Source: Ignelater luminosus (taxonomy: Eukaryota; Arthropoda; Insecta; Coleoptera; Elateridae). From it: a stretch of 64,000 bases of DNA. Position numbers and translations under genes: made by a program. Positions within the stretch are counted from its first letter, which is position 1. Every line of letters starts with the position of its first letter. Positions 33,615 through 45,554 of this stretch are shown one piece after another. The notes below the pieces were generated by a model that did no database searches, was not told the origin of the DNA, and saw only the letters and a list, made by a program, of their open reading frames with translations. The DNA lies in the NCBI GenBank assembly GCA_011009095.1, contig VTPC01090602.1, positions 11,447 through 75,446 of the forward strand. The letters run 5' to 3'.

Positions 33615-34910
33615 CGAGGGCGGTTCAATAAGTACCCGTGTTAGAAATGAAGACACAATTTTTTTCAATAATTTTTTTTTTATTTTTCAACATAGTCTTC
33701 TTTTAGAAACATCCACTTCTCCCAACGTTCCTGCCATTATTTTAACCCCTCCAAAAAATTGGATTTGTCGAACTCTCCAAAATACGCCTCTATCTCGGCG
33801 ATGACTTCCTCGTTTGAGCTAAATTTTTTTCCCGCGAGCCATTTCTTCATGTTAGGAAACAAGAAAAAGTCGCAGGGAGCCAGATCGGGCGAATACGGGG
33901 GGTGCGGCAGCAATTCATAACGCAATTCGTGCAGTTTGGCGGCGACAACTCCGGATGAATGTGCTGGTGCGTTATCGTGGTGAAACAGCACCTTCGTTTT
34001 CGCCAAATGCGGCCGTGTCTCCTTCAATTTTTTTGTCGAAGCTGTCTAATAACTCACTGTAGTATTGTCCAGTGATCGTTCTTCCTTTTTCTAAAAAATC
34101 CATGAGGATGACGCCGTTCGCATCCCAAAAAATCGTCGCCATGACCTTTCCGGCCGATGGAACCATCTTCGCCTTCTTTGGAGCAGATTCACCGGGAGAA
34201 ATCCATTGTTTTGATTGTTGCTTAGTTTCTGGTGTGTAATGATGAATCCAGGTTTCATCAACGCTGACAACTCGACGCAAAAACTCCTTCGGATTTCGCT
34301 TAAATTGCTCCAAACACTGCTTCGAAGTTAACAGCCGCATCCGCTTGTTGTCCACCGTTAGCAATCGCGGCACCCATCGCGCCGACAATTTTTTCATCGC
34401 CAACTTATCATGTAAAATATTAATTGCCGTTCCGGTCGACACACCTACCGCCTCTGCTACTTCACGCACTTTCGTTCGTCGATCAGCGAGAATCATGTCG
34501 TGGACTTTTTTGAATGATTTCCTCGGTAACCACGTCTGCCGGGCGTCCTGGTCGCTCCTTATCAAAAACGGATGTTCGCCCACGTTTAAATTCGTTGAAC
34601 CAATATCTAACTGTGGTCATAGATGGCGAAGTGTCCCCATAAACAGCATCCAACTTTGCTTTTATCTCCTCGCATTTTTTCCCATCCAAAAACAGAAAGC
34701 GAATTACCGAACGATACTGCTCTTTTTCCATCTTAGCTAAAATCACGAAACACGTCTTACTCAAATGGCTGTCAAATCCAAACTAACCTATCAATCAGTC
34801 TGCAATTTGTTATACCGTCGTTTGATAGATGGCAGCACACGATGATAACACCAACTTCCCTCAGGAACGCCTTCTGTCGTCAAACACGGGTACTTACTGA
34901 ACCGCCCTCG
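33615..34910 (-). mobile_element. Mariner transposon, family II copy 1 (DD34D)
   Basis: A 1296-bp element between TA at 33613-33614 and 34911-34912. Ends are CGAGGGCGGTTCAATAAGTA on the left and TACTTACTGAACCGCCCTCG on the right. Excising it with one TA gives EVEIRRGVHQG in the host LINE, an exact empty site. A second copy lies at 45555-46836 in the same orientation, about 96% alike by eye. Confidence 0.95.
33690..34731 (-). pseudogene. Mariner transposase, broken (family II copy 1)
   Basis: Reading from MEKEQYRSVIRFLFLDG near 34731, the parts are the helix-turn-helix region, the first catalytic Asp in VSVDETWIHHYTPETKQQ, the second in FHHDNAPAHS and the third in PPYSPDLAPCD (34-residue spacing). 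The tail is WQERWEKC. The triad residues are all present. Two single-base T-run expansions (near 34505 and 34025) shift the frame, and a Lys codon near 33740 has become a stop. The gene is therefore in three open pieces (33737-34027, 33972-34583, 34483-34764). Confidence 0.9.
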
Positions 34911-34965
34911 TACGCCGTGGGGTACATCAGGGACGCGTATTGTCCTCCCTTCTGTTTAATATATA

Positions 34966-35191
34966 CCAAGTGTGGAATTTCAAAGCAGTACATAGGACAA
35001 TTTTATTATTAGTTTATTTTGCTAATTCTGAGCATTTCGTGGTTACTTTATTGGTGCCAGATTGAGAGTAAACTTCTACCCTATCGATTGATATTATTTC
35101 CGCCCCTGTAGGTTCATTTGGGGAGCAGGAATTACAAAAATCGGTGTCCCCACGCATTGTCCTATGTACGGGTTTGAAACTCTACACCCTG
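34966..35191. mobile_element. 226-bp MITE, Tc1/mariner type
   Basis: Imperfect 36-bp terminal inverted repeats (29 of 36 matching), with TTTCAAA and GTACATAGGACAAT as the most conserved blocks. It is flanked by TA at 34964-34965 and 35192-35193. Removing it with one TA restores FNIYSE of the LINE reverse transcriptase, which confirms both borders and the 2-bp duplication. No coding capacity. Confidence 0.85.
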
Positions 35192-36112
35192 TATAGTGAA
35201 ACTATATTTCAAGAGTCAATCTTGGAATGCACAAAAGGGATTACGATAAATGGCGAGACTGTCAATAACCTACGATACGCAGATGATACTGTCATTGTAG
35301 CAGTTAATCCACCAGACCTTCAACAAATGATAGAATGTCTAAACAACGCCTGTAGTAACTACGGATTAAAAATAAATCTAAGAAAAACTAAATTTATGAC
35401 AATAAAAAATAAAATAGCCTTAATGAATATTTGATGGTGGCTACTCTCAAACCAATAAAGCAGACGCCTACAGATATCTGGGTACTTCGCTGACTGAAAA
35501 TGCCCAACAAACAAAAAAAATTAGAACTCGCATTGAAATTGCTCGAGCAGAATTCATCAAACTAAAAAAGATACTAGTTAAGCAGTAGGGACAAAAAAAT
35601 AGAATTAAGAATTAGATTTCTAAGATGTCAAGTCTTTCCTACCTAACTTACGGAGCCGAAGCTTGGACACCGAAGGGTCAATCCATTCCAAGTAGTCCAA
35701 ATCAGGTTGCTTAACTAAAATTTGTTTTTCGAGACCGTTTGAAATGGATTGGCCCTGAAGCAAGCGGATATAAAAAAGCTATAGTCTTTCGAACTTTGGT
35801 GCTATGTTTAATCTGGAAGTGTTGAACAGACTAAACAAAAAAGAAGAAATTACATGAACCCCGAAAAAAAAAGGAAATTGGAATATTTTGGACATGTAAT
35901 AAGAGGAAGGAGATACTCATTACTAAAATTAATAACAGAAGGTAAAATAATTAGACGAAGGAGTATAGGAAGAAAAAGGATATCCTGGACAAGGAATCTA
36001 AAAGAATGGTTCGGTCTGAGTTCCAGACAACTATTTAGAATAGCAGCCGACAAGGTCGGGATTGCTATGACGATTGCCAACCTCCGATAGGAGATAAAAT
36101 CTGAAGAAGAAA

Positions 36113-37426
36113 TAGGAACTTATACCTACAGAAAATATCCGGCCGTATGCCGGGTGTCGGTATAGTAGTACCCAACTGATTAAAAGGACAAACAGTTACT
36201 TCAAGAAAGTAAAATTATAAGGTCAATGTTAATTTGATATTTGGCGCGTAAAAACTTCTTATTGAAAGTTAGAGAGCCTCTAGCGGGGCAGAAATCTAGT
36301 ATACGTAAGGTACAAGAAATTCTCAGAGTTGTTGAACTGACCTGATTATCACAATGTCTTAAAAGAAAAAAAATGCGTCATTGGTCTTAAAATATTTTTT
36401 GTAGTAAATTACTGCTTATGTGACACGTAGGCGGTAAAAAAGCTTAACGAAACTCGAGAAGAAAGTAGATGCTTAGTCCAGTTGCGTCTTTACCGTAGAT
36501 ATTATCTACGGATTTAATACGAAGTTTAGACAACCAGTATGTATTCACGTAGTTAGTTTTAAATTGTGAAGATATGCGGATATGCTTCGTCTTTGCCTCT
36601 CCTCAAAGTAAGTTATTTCTTTCTCATTTCATAATGGTGACACAAGAAAGCGAGCAAGTCAGTTCTGAAAACGCGAAAACACATTAAAAATTATTAATTT
36701 GTTTGAATTACTTGGAAAATAATTATATAGAATAATAGAGGCAGTCTTTTAAAGGCAGCAAGACAAAGAAAGAATAATAAAAGCTGTCATTAAAACCGAA
36801 TGATTTACAGAAATCTAGCAAGTGAGCGTTACACTGATTTCACGATTAGCACACGCATTTACACATCATGCGTATTCTGAAGAACGGGCTAGAAAGACTT
36901 TCTGTAAGCCATTAGCATACAGCACTATGGAGGATAGTAACTGAAATTTAGATTGATTTTGCAAATTTTCTCGAAGTAAGTAAAATTCTTGCAAATAGAA
37001 CTGAAGTGGCCTGTTTTAGCTTCATAGATACATCGCTACGCTTACAGAAAGAAGGGCGAACCAAAAATCGGAGAAAAGGATGGCTATGACGTTTAAGGCA
37101 AACTTTTTTATTAGACCTGTTGACCAAATAATAATCTTAGAAGTTTTCAATTTCTACACCCTGAACCTCAGTTTATTTTATAAGGTCCTATTCTATCTAT
37201 CTTTGAGATTATTACAATCAAAATATCCATAATTTAGTTATCCAAAAACATTTTTTCAGGCAAAACTTTGTATTTTGCATAATCTAGGATTATTACAAAT
37301 GTCAAATATTGATTTAAAAAAATTGACATTAGATGGAGTTCTATATTAAATTATAAGATAACATTTGTGTATATAAACGGCATCTTTGGATACAGGATAG
37401 TTAATGTAAATGAGAATAGCGTGCAG
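36113..37426. other. Intergenic stretch, nothing recognised
   Basis: AT-rich with short open frames only. No motif, RNA gene or terminal repeat seen. Confidence 0.5.
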
Positions 37427-37431
37427 CAAAT

Positions 37432-37683
37432 TGTTAAAAAGGACTCTATTTTTCCTTATCGCTGGCAACACTGGTCAACACGGGCAACCTTGTTTTGGTT
37501 ATCAAAAATTAAAAATATATACCAACTGACCATTGAATTAATTGTAAACTGTCAAGTTTGTAATTCCTTTTCTGAAGTAAAAATAAAATTATTATTCAAA
37601 CTTTTCATACATTATAAATTGATTAGCCTATTGAGTTGTGTTTAAGCTAACTGTTTTTCCCTGCTGCACGTCTCTCCGCAACA
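37432..37683 (+). repeat. Copia 5' LTR
   Basis: 252 bp, starting TGTTAAAAAGG and ending CCGCAACA. Matches the 3' LTR along its whole length. Confidence 0.93.
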
Positions 37684-37789
37684 GGTTATGGGCCCAGTAC
37701 AAGTAAAGTAAAAAGTAATATTGCAGAAGACTCTACGCCAGTCTAATAAAACTCAAGTTGCACGGATCCCGTAAAAATAATAGAGCAGA

Positions 37790-40700
37790 ATGGACGGAAA
37801 AAGGCAAGTAAATTCATATGGAATAGAAAAGTTTAATGGGACGAAATTCTCTCTCTGGAAATACCAGTTAGAAATAATTTTTAGAGCCGAAGGCCTTTCT
37901 GGAGTTGTTACCGGTGCTGAAAAACGTTCTGAAAAGGATGACAGCAAACAGGCAGATTGGGACAAAAAAAAATGCCAAAGCTATGCTCATTTTGTCTACG
38001 TGTATGGAGTTTGAGCAGTTACAAACTGTCATGACCTGTACGACTGCCGCTCGCATGTGGACCAGACTTAAGTTAATTCATGAGCAGCGTTCATCCGTAA
38101 ATAAAACAAGCTTAAAGCAGCAATTTTTTAACTATAAAATGCCTGCAAATTCGTCAATTGCAAGCTTGTTGGGGGACGTTAAATCACTTGTGCAAGCATT
38201 ACCAGATGTGGGTGAGGCTGTTAGCGATATTGATAAAATTGCCAAGTTGTTGGGATGTTTGCCACCTAAATATAATGACTTTGTAACAGCTTGGGACTCA
38301 ACGGATGAAACCAAGCAAACCTATGATAATTTGACCTCCCGTTTATTAAAAGAAGAGCAACGATTACAGCTGGATGTAGAGCAATCAACCTCAGCTCTTG
38401 CCGCGCTGCAGGTTAAAAGTGCTGACTCACCAAAGCGGAAATTTTGCCATTTTTGTAAACGAAAAGGACATCTAAAGAGGGAATGTTTTCGCAGAATTAA
38501 CCAGCAAGGAAACACCAAAAAAGAGACGAATGATTCGACCAATAATGACACCACTAAACGCCAAGGGTCCATTACTCATCACGCTTTGGTTGCAGAAGTG
38601 AATTATTGCTTAGATTTTGTACTTATAGCAAAGAAGAAAAACATCGAGGCACGAGTGTCCGAAGATACTTGGTTGGCCGACAGTGGAGCTTCTAAGCACA
38701 TAACTTCTCAGCGTGCGTGGTTCCAAGAGTACTCTCAACTGGCATCACACATTCCAATACAAATGGGAGACGATAGGATCATTTATGCTGTTGGGATTGG
38801 AACAGTGCCAATAACGACCCTGCTTAAAGGCAAGTGGGAGCATCGAACATTAACAAACACCCTGTACGCTCCAGAAATGCATAAGAATCTATTCTCAGTG
38901 AGAACTAGCACTGCTCTTGGGCACACAGTGTCGTTCACGGAGGACGATGTGACTGTTCACACAAATAGTGAGATTATAGCCTCAGGAGAAGTACTCCCAA
39001 ATCGATGCTACAGTATGCATTTTAGACCGATGCAAATCGAGCAGGCCAATACAGCTACAGAAGATCAAGTAATGCTATGGCATGAACGCCTTGGGCATGT
39101 GAGTTTTTCAAAAATTAAGCAACTTCAGCAGTATGGAGTTATTAATATTCCTCCTTTTAAAAATGTACCTTTTTGTGAAATTTGTCAGTTTGGAAAACTA
39201 CACAGGAAGCCTTTCACGACAAACCCTTCTCGATCTCAAGTGCCCGGAGAATATATTCATTCAGATGTTTGCGGAAAAATGCCAGTTCAGTCTATTGGGG
39301 GAGCAAACTATTTCGTTGTTTTCAAGGACGATTTCTCAAGCTACAGAAAAGCCTATTTTGTGCAACAGAAAAGTAACGTTTTTGCAAAATTTTTGGAATT
39401 TAAAAATTTATTGGAAAAGCAAACAGGCAATCAACTAAAGGTATTCAAGAGCGATCAAGGTTTTGAGTACATTAATTTAAAGTTTGATTCTTACTTCAAG
39501 TCGAATGGGATTGTGCATGAGAAAAGCTCACCTTACACGCCAGAACAAAATGGCCGAATTGAACGTGACCATCGGTACACGGTTGAGGCAGCTCGGTCTA
39601 TGTTACTGGGTTCTGGTCTACCAGAAAGCCTATGGGCTGAGGCTGTCAATACAGCGGTTCACATTCTAAATAGAATCCCAATAAAGGTAACAAAAAGTCT
39701 CTCCTTACGAACTTTGGAAGGGAAAGCCACCCAAATTGGGCTATCTTAGAAAATTTGGTGCTCTAGCGTACATACACATTCCAAGAAAATTAAGAACAAA
39801 ATTTGAGGCAAAATCAAAGAAAATGATCTTGATTGGCTACGAGGATGAGAATTCGAATTGTCGATTAAATGATACTATAGAAAAAAACAGTTACAGTTTC
39901 GAGGGTTATTGTCTTCAATGGATCAGTTCAGGCCGATAAACCTGAATTTCTCAAATCGTATGCTGTTTTTCGTAATGTTGCAGATGAAACTGAAGATATT
40001 TGTATTACACACGAAGCAGAGGAAGTAGCCTCTGCAAATGAAATCGCTTCAGAGAATATGGGTGAAGACGGTGCATCATCTTCAGCATTCGACACTATTG
40101 GATTAAGAAGTCGTGCCTCTATTATAAAACCTAAACGATTTGATGATTTTGATATGGGATGTGTTGCGGTTGTGAACGAATCTACCACTTTTAAGAAAGC
40201 CATGTCAAGTGCTGATGCAGATTCCTGGAAGAAAGCCATGAAAGACGAAATGGAGGCTCTGAAGTCAAATGATACGTAAACTCTTGTACCAAGACCTAAA
40301 AGTAAGAATATTATTAAGAGTAAATAGGTTTACCGTATTAAAACAAGTCTGAATGACGGGGTAACTCGATTCAAAGCTCGCTTGTGTGCTAAGGGTTACA
40401 CCCAAGTCGAAGGGATCGACTTCAAAGAGACTTTCGCTCCAGTAGTGAGATATGATTCCGTTCGCATTCTATTATCAATAGCAGCAGTTTGGGATTTAGA
40501 GATTAGACAATTTGACATAAAAACTGCCTACACTGGAAGAAGAGATTTACATGTTTCAACCTCCTGGGTTTGAAGAAAGAAACCTAGTTTGCAAGCTTAA
40601 CAAAAATCTTTATGGGTTGGAACAATCTCCTTACTGCTGGAACAAAACTTTTGTAAAATTTCTATCACAATTTTCTGTCAAGAAATTAGATTCAGACAAG

Positions 40701-41590
40701 AGTGTTTTTAAAATCAAATTTAGAAACGAAGATCTTATCTTAGCCTTATTTGTGGATGATGGACTTTTAATGGGGAATGATCCAAAAGTTCTTGATCAGT
40801 TTATAGCTGTAACGAACAGAACGTTTGAGTGTACCGTGTGTGGCCCAAATCAATATGTTGGTCTAGAAATCATTGGAGATAGACCAAATAAAATTATCTT
40901 CATTTATCAACAGTCCTATGTTTCCCGAATTTTAAAATTATTTAACATGGAAGACTCCAAATCTGCAAAGGTACCAGCTGAACCAAATTCTTTTCTTCAA
41001 AAGCAAGAAAATAATCCAGCTGGAGATGTACCCTATCGTCAAGCAGTTGGTATGCTAATGTTTTTGGCCATTGTCTTAAGGCCTGACATAATGTTTTCAG
41101 TGGCTCAAGTAAGCAGATTTCTGGACAGTCTATCAAAGGAGCACTGGACAGCTGTAAAGAAAATTCTCAAATATCTGAAAGGTACGTCCAATTATGATAT
41201 TTGCTATTCAGGTGCAAATCTGGAGCCACAGACTTATTCTGATGCTGACTATGCCGCAGATGTTGATACCAGAAAATCCATCAGCGGGTATACTGCTATC
41301 ATGGCTGGCGGAGCAGTATCATGGAGCTTGAGGCAGCAGAAATGTGTTTCAAGATTTACAGCCGAAGCTGAGTACGTGAGTGCTTCTGATGCTGCACAAG
41401 AGGCTCAGTGGCTACGAAATTTTTAAAAGAGCTAGAAGTGTTCGAGGGCCCCATTACTCTCTTTGTGGATAACAGCGCAGCCATACAAATAAGCAAAGGG
41501 ACTGAATACCAGGCGTTGGGGGCAAATAAGCTACGAGCTAATTGCAATATGCTCTCCCTGGGGCCTCGACCAACTGGACGTGCTGTGTAA
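37790..41590 (+). pseudogene. Copia gag-pol region (fossil)
   Basis: A single gag-pol reading is expected in this family. Parts in order: Gag (from about 37790; a KLIHEQ-type capsid region near 38070), a CCHC zinc knuckle near 38440-38480, protease with DSGA near 38680, GAG-pre-integrase region with HERLGH near 39085, integrase core about 39240-39650, reverse transcriptase about 40240-40990 with a FVDDGL active site near 40755, and RNase H about 41220-41590. This domain order, integrase before RT, defines Ty1/copia. The whole is broken. Confidence 0.92.
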
Positions 41591-41604
41591 ATGGAGAGTG
41601 GGGG

Positions 41605-41854
41605 TGTTAAAAAGGGCTCCATTTTTCCTTATCGCTGGCAACACTGGTCAACGTGGGCAACCTTGTTTTGGTTATCAAAAATAAAAAATATATACCAAGT
41701 GAATTGAATTAATTGTGAACTGTCAATTTTGTAATTCCTTTTCTGAAGTAAAAGTAAAATTATTACTCAAACTTTTCATACATTATAAATTGATTAGCCT
41801 ATTGAGTTATGTTTAAACTAACTGTTTTTCCCTGCTGCATTTCTCTCGGCAACA
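41605..41854 (+). repeat. Copia 3' LTR
   Basis: 250 bp, starting TGTTAAAAAGG and ending CGGCAACA, followed directly by the CAAAT duplication. Confidence 0.93.
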
Positions 41855-41859
41855 CAAAT

Positions 41860-44183
41860 TTAAGATGAATAATAGAAAAAATAAAATGAGCATTTTATTA
41901 GAAAGTTTGGAATTTGAAACTACATCATTCTCTTGATTTCATAAGATGTAAGAGAATTAGTTTTTTTCAATTGTTAAAAAATTGCTGTTCTGCTTAGATG
42001 AAATATTACATTGACCAAATATTATTGAATGATTAAAAATTGGATATTAGGAATGCCCAATACAAAATAGTAACTAAATATAATGACATTAGTAAATGTT
42101 TTGTATTAATGTAAATCTTATTTTTCTGTATGAGATTGTAGGGCAAATAAAGACAAGACATTGCAACTAATTATAAGTATAACATTGTAATGCATAATTC
42201 TGTAAAGTTATTGGATACCCTTCTAGTTGTTTCTAGAACATTGAACTACGATAATTGTATTAAAGAAACGTCAAAGTGATAATGAAACTTGAAAGACTTT
42301 AACGCCAAATTAATTGTTTTTTTTATTATAAATAACTTCGAAAATTAAAAGATAGAAGAAACAATAACAATGCTAACTATATCGCATATAACAGCGAGTA
42401 TACAATTAAGAACTTGCTTAAATATTGATTAAAACAACTAACTAGCTAGTGGAAGGTTACATACCACCAACATGGTGTTTCTCAATTTAAAAATGCTTAA
42501 CATATCACTAATGAATGGACTTGGAGCAAATTCAAAAGTTTATTCCATTAAAAATCAGTAGCAAACTAGAGTTCCTCATTAAAAATTCTCTTTCACAATA
42601 CAATAAAACTCATCTGGTGTAAATACACATTTTCCTTTATAAATGAGAACATGGAATTTCTCAGTCTCTATATTAAAAATCATCCTGTATTAAGTTAAGT
42701 AAAAGAGCATCCATTTGAGAGGCAAAACAAGGAATATTGTTATTTATGTGTATATAAAGCGCACGTACAGTGCAGAAGAGTTGAGCGATGGCACCATCCA
42801 CTGCCGATGCTTTCCTCCTCATCCACTTACATCGTTTTGCTCATTTCCAACCATCTTTCACTGTCATGTAACAGCTCTATCTATTTATCTCCGTCTTTAT
42901 ATCGATTACTACAATTTATACGTGAAGTAGAGCTTAGAAATGCAAGCTAAATATGGGCATTCGTATCTACATTCGTAATCTCTATAAAGACATTATTCGT
43001 TTTAAATGAATTTCCAAAGTATTTTTATTGTGAAGATCCAGTTTAATCTAAATACAGATTACTCGAGTTCTATTTATTTATAAGTTTACAAGTATCGGAA
43101 AAGAAAGAAGTTTGCAACAAATCTTTTTAATTTCAAAGATATCGTATAAGAAAGAACTACAAAAAAGTGGCTCGTTTTAAATTTCTTAGAAATAATTAAA
43201 ATATTTTATAAGTTCGAAGAGTTTGATAAATATAAAGGAGTTTATTAGGTGTTTATATAATTTTACGAAAGTTAAAATGAGATTTAAAGGGAACATCAAG
43301 AAGTTTCGAGAGAAGTTCAAAGAACTTCTTGAAAATAAATGGAAATATGCCAGAGTGTAATAACCTGCTAAAAAATTATAAATTTAAGGAGAGTTTAGTA
43401 CATTATTAAAGACTTTCTAAAAGACAATATTAGACTTGAATAGACTGGATTCGATTTTATAATCTTTTTGTCTTTTAATTCATTGCATTGAGCCGGAGCG
43501 ATAAAGATAAAATCTCGCAATACATTCTAAATTAGGTAGTTGGATGTAAGGGAGGCTGTAATTGTAGGTAAAGTTCTAGAGTAGGAACATTGTCATAGAG
43601 GAAGTAAATCCTTTTAAGTAAATATGATTAATATTTCGATAATTAATTTAGGGTCGAGAAGGGAAGGGAAGAAGGTCAGTTAAGAAGGTTTTTGGGTTAT
43701 TGTTCCTGTGTTTTTTGAAATTATTAGTTTGTTTCAAGTCACTTTGTTTCTATATTATGTCATGCATTAATAACTTTAATAATCCAAAAAAAGAATTGCA
43801 TGTCCCAAAAATATACATTTTTGATAACCCATTTTTTAGAATGATAAGGGAGTGGTTCTATTGCGTACTAATTCTCCCTAAATCAAACTTATAGCACTGT
43901 TGCGATTTGTAAAATTTATCTTGAGTAGTCATACTTCTTCTTAGTAATTCCGCATCTTCTATCATTACTAGGATGTTAATGAAGTATATATACAAACTCT
44001 AAATCAAGCATAACCCAAAAAATTTACAATAAGAAATAACAGCGTCTTAATACAACAATATTAAATTGTAGCTATGCAAAGCTACGGTAATAACAGAAAT
44101 CAATCAATGCTAATTAAATTTACATCATACAGTTAAAAAATCAAAAGAGAAATTGTACAATGATTCAAAACATTTTAATCAAA
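41860..44183. other. Intergenic stretch, nothing recognised
   Basis: Very AT-rich sequence with short open frames and no motif on either strand. Confidence 0.5.
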
Positions 44184-44434
44184 CTGCCCTGCAAAGCAAA
44201 AACTATGTAACTCTAAAATGATAGTTTTGAGATATAGAGTGGAACATTTTTAGTTTTCTTCACATTTGTAAAGTATGGGATATGACATTCTAAAAACTGG
44301 TCTGTATTACGTATTTTCAAAGCTTGGCCTGGTTGCTTGGCATACAAATACATTTCAGTGTAAAGAGCCCAACAATGCCCAAAACTTACTTTTGTTTGTA
44401 TTTTGAATTAGGGCCTTTTTGCTTCGCAGGACAG
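44184..44434. mobile_element. MITE candidate, about 251 bp
   Basis: The left end CTGCCCTGCAAAGCAAAAA is matched in reverse by the right end TTTTTGCTTCGCAGGACAG (two mismatches). Flanks share ATCAA (left 44178-44182, right about 44438-44442), which could be part of a target duplication, but the registration is not exact. There is no coding capacity and the family is uncertain. Confidence 0.5.
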
Positions 44435-45552
44435 CATATCAATGTCAGTTTTTACTAAAGGAACTTATAATTATCGGTTAATTAAACCCAAGTTCCACCA
44501 AAAGTAGTGTTAAAGTTATTTTAATAAACTTTTACATGGTGTGACACATTACAAAAGGAAAAGTGAATTGGCAAAACACAGCTAAGTAGATGTTTTTCTT
44601 CTGTCTCCCGAAATTAAAAGTTTGTATTTCTAATTTACAAATTTTTGCCACGGGTATTCAGAATACACATGAACCCATCTGTCCTGAGGTTTTTGCGAGA
44701 ACAAATATTCCTGGGTAACTGCTCGTCCACTATGATAGAGTCTTCGTGTTTTTCACTCCAAAATTGGTTTGCAGTTGTTTTCTTATGCAAGTGCCAAAAA
44801 TCAAAGTCGGCATTAACGACTATAAAGAATGTGGAGTTACAATGAGAAAGTAATTTTGAACTAAGCTTTTTGGATCTACAGAAACATCTATTAAAGTACG
44901 GCTATTTAAAACAGTTTCAATAATGTTTGTAAAGTTAACTTTTGGAAACCTTTCTTTTAAAGTCTGTGGTGGATTGAAGTGTCAGGTAATCTTCCTCAAG
45001 CTTAATTCATTACGCAACTTATTATAACCAAAGCTTGCTAATCAAAGTTGTTGTTCTGTATCATGGCGTTTAATTCCATTGTCAGAATGAAGATTTTTTG
45101 GACAGCCTCTTCTGCTAATGATAACCATCAACGTCGAGTCTGTAATATTATTTCTTTGTTGTATTTTTCTATACTATTGTTAAACAAACAACAACAAACC
45201 GTAATTATTCCTGTAGTTTGTTTTACACTCTTTCATATTTCACGTTAAAATCGAACCCCAAACAGTTTTGATTGGTTATCCGGGTACAATTTCACAGATG
45301 GTTTTCTTTACATTATATTTATACCGGCATCCACTCTGGACCTTAAAACAATTTTTTTCTTTATTTTATTTTTATTTACTATAAACAAGGTTCAGGGGGA
45401 ATAATCCTTTACTATCGTTTTTTTTTTCTTTCATATTTCAATGAATGGGCATTATGACGTGAATGTTAAAGTTTGCATAATGTAAGGGAGATATAATGAA
45501 TCACATCCACCTGACTCTATGTTTACCTGCTGATACACCTAGTATCCAGGTT
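44435..45552. other. Intergenic stretch, nothing recognised
   Basis: Short open frames only. The minus strand near 44640-44860 gives VNADFDFWHLHKKTTANQFW in one frame, which may be an old coding relic but cannot be assigned. Confidence 0.4.
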
Positions 45553-45554
45553 TA

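Larger units (their letters stand above)
32705..36112 (+). mobile_element. LINE (RTE-like), split by a mariner and a MITE
   Basis: LINE segments lie at 32705-33612, 34913-34965 and 35194-36112. The first reads AYPAADISSDYNPLVARIRL (end of endonuclease), a Lys-rich linker, and NVCEEWNGIREGL, then a decayed pre-RT region (KGSKATRPDEIAA). The second reads RRGVHQGRVLSSLLFNIY. The third reads SETIFQESILECTKGITING and the RT active site NLRYADDTVIVA, then the C-terminal RKLEYFGHVIRGRRYSLLKL and WFGLSSRQLFRIAADK, and ends in a GAAGAAGAAA tail near 36100. Part of RT is deleted before the mariner site. Several frame changes are present, so it is dead. Confidence 0.85.
37432..41854 (+). mobile_element. 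Ty1/copia LTR retrotransposon, both LTRs present, broken
   Basis: A 4.4-kb element with LTRs at both ends and a 5-bp target duplication CAAAT (37427-37431 and 41855-41859). After the 5' LTR comes GGTTATGGGCCCAGTA, the primer site used by copia, and before the 3' LTR a purine-rich tract (about 41591-41604). The two LTRs differ at about 15 of 250 positions by eye plus one small gap, near 6%, which suggests an insertion of some millions of years. The coding part is broken in about half a dozen places. It is a fossil. Confidence 0.95.
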
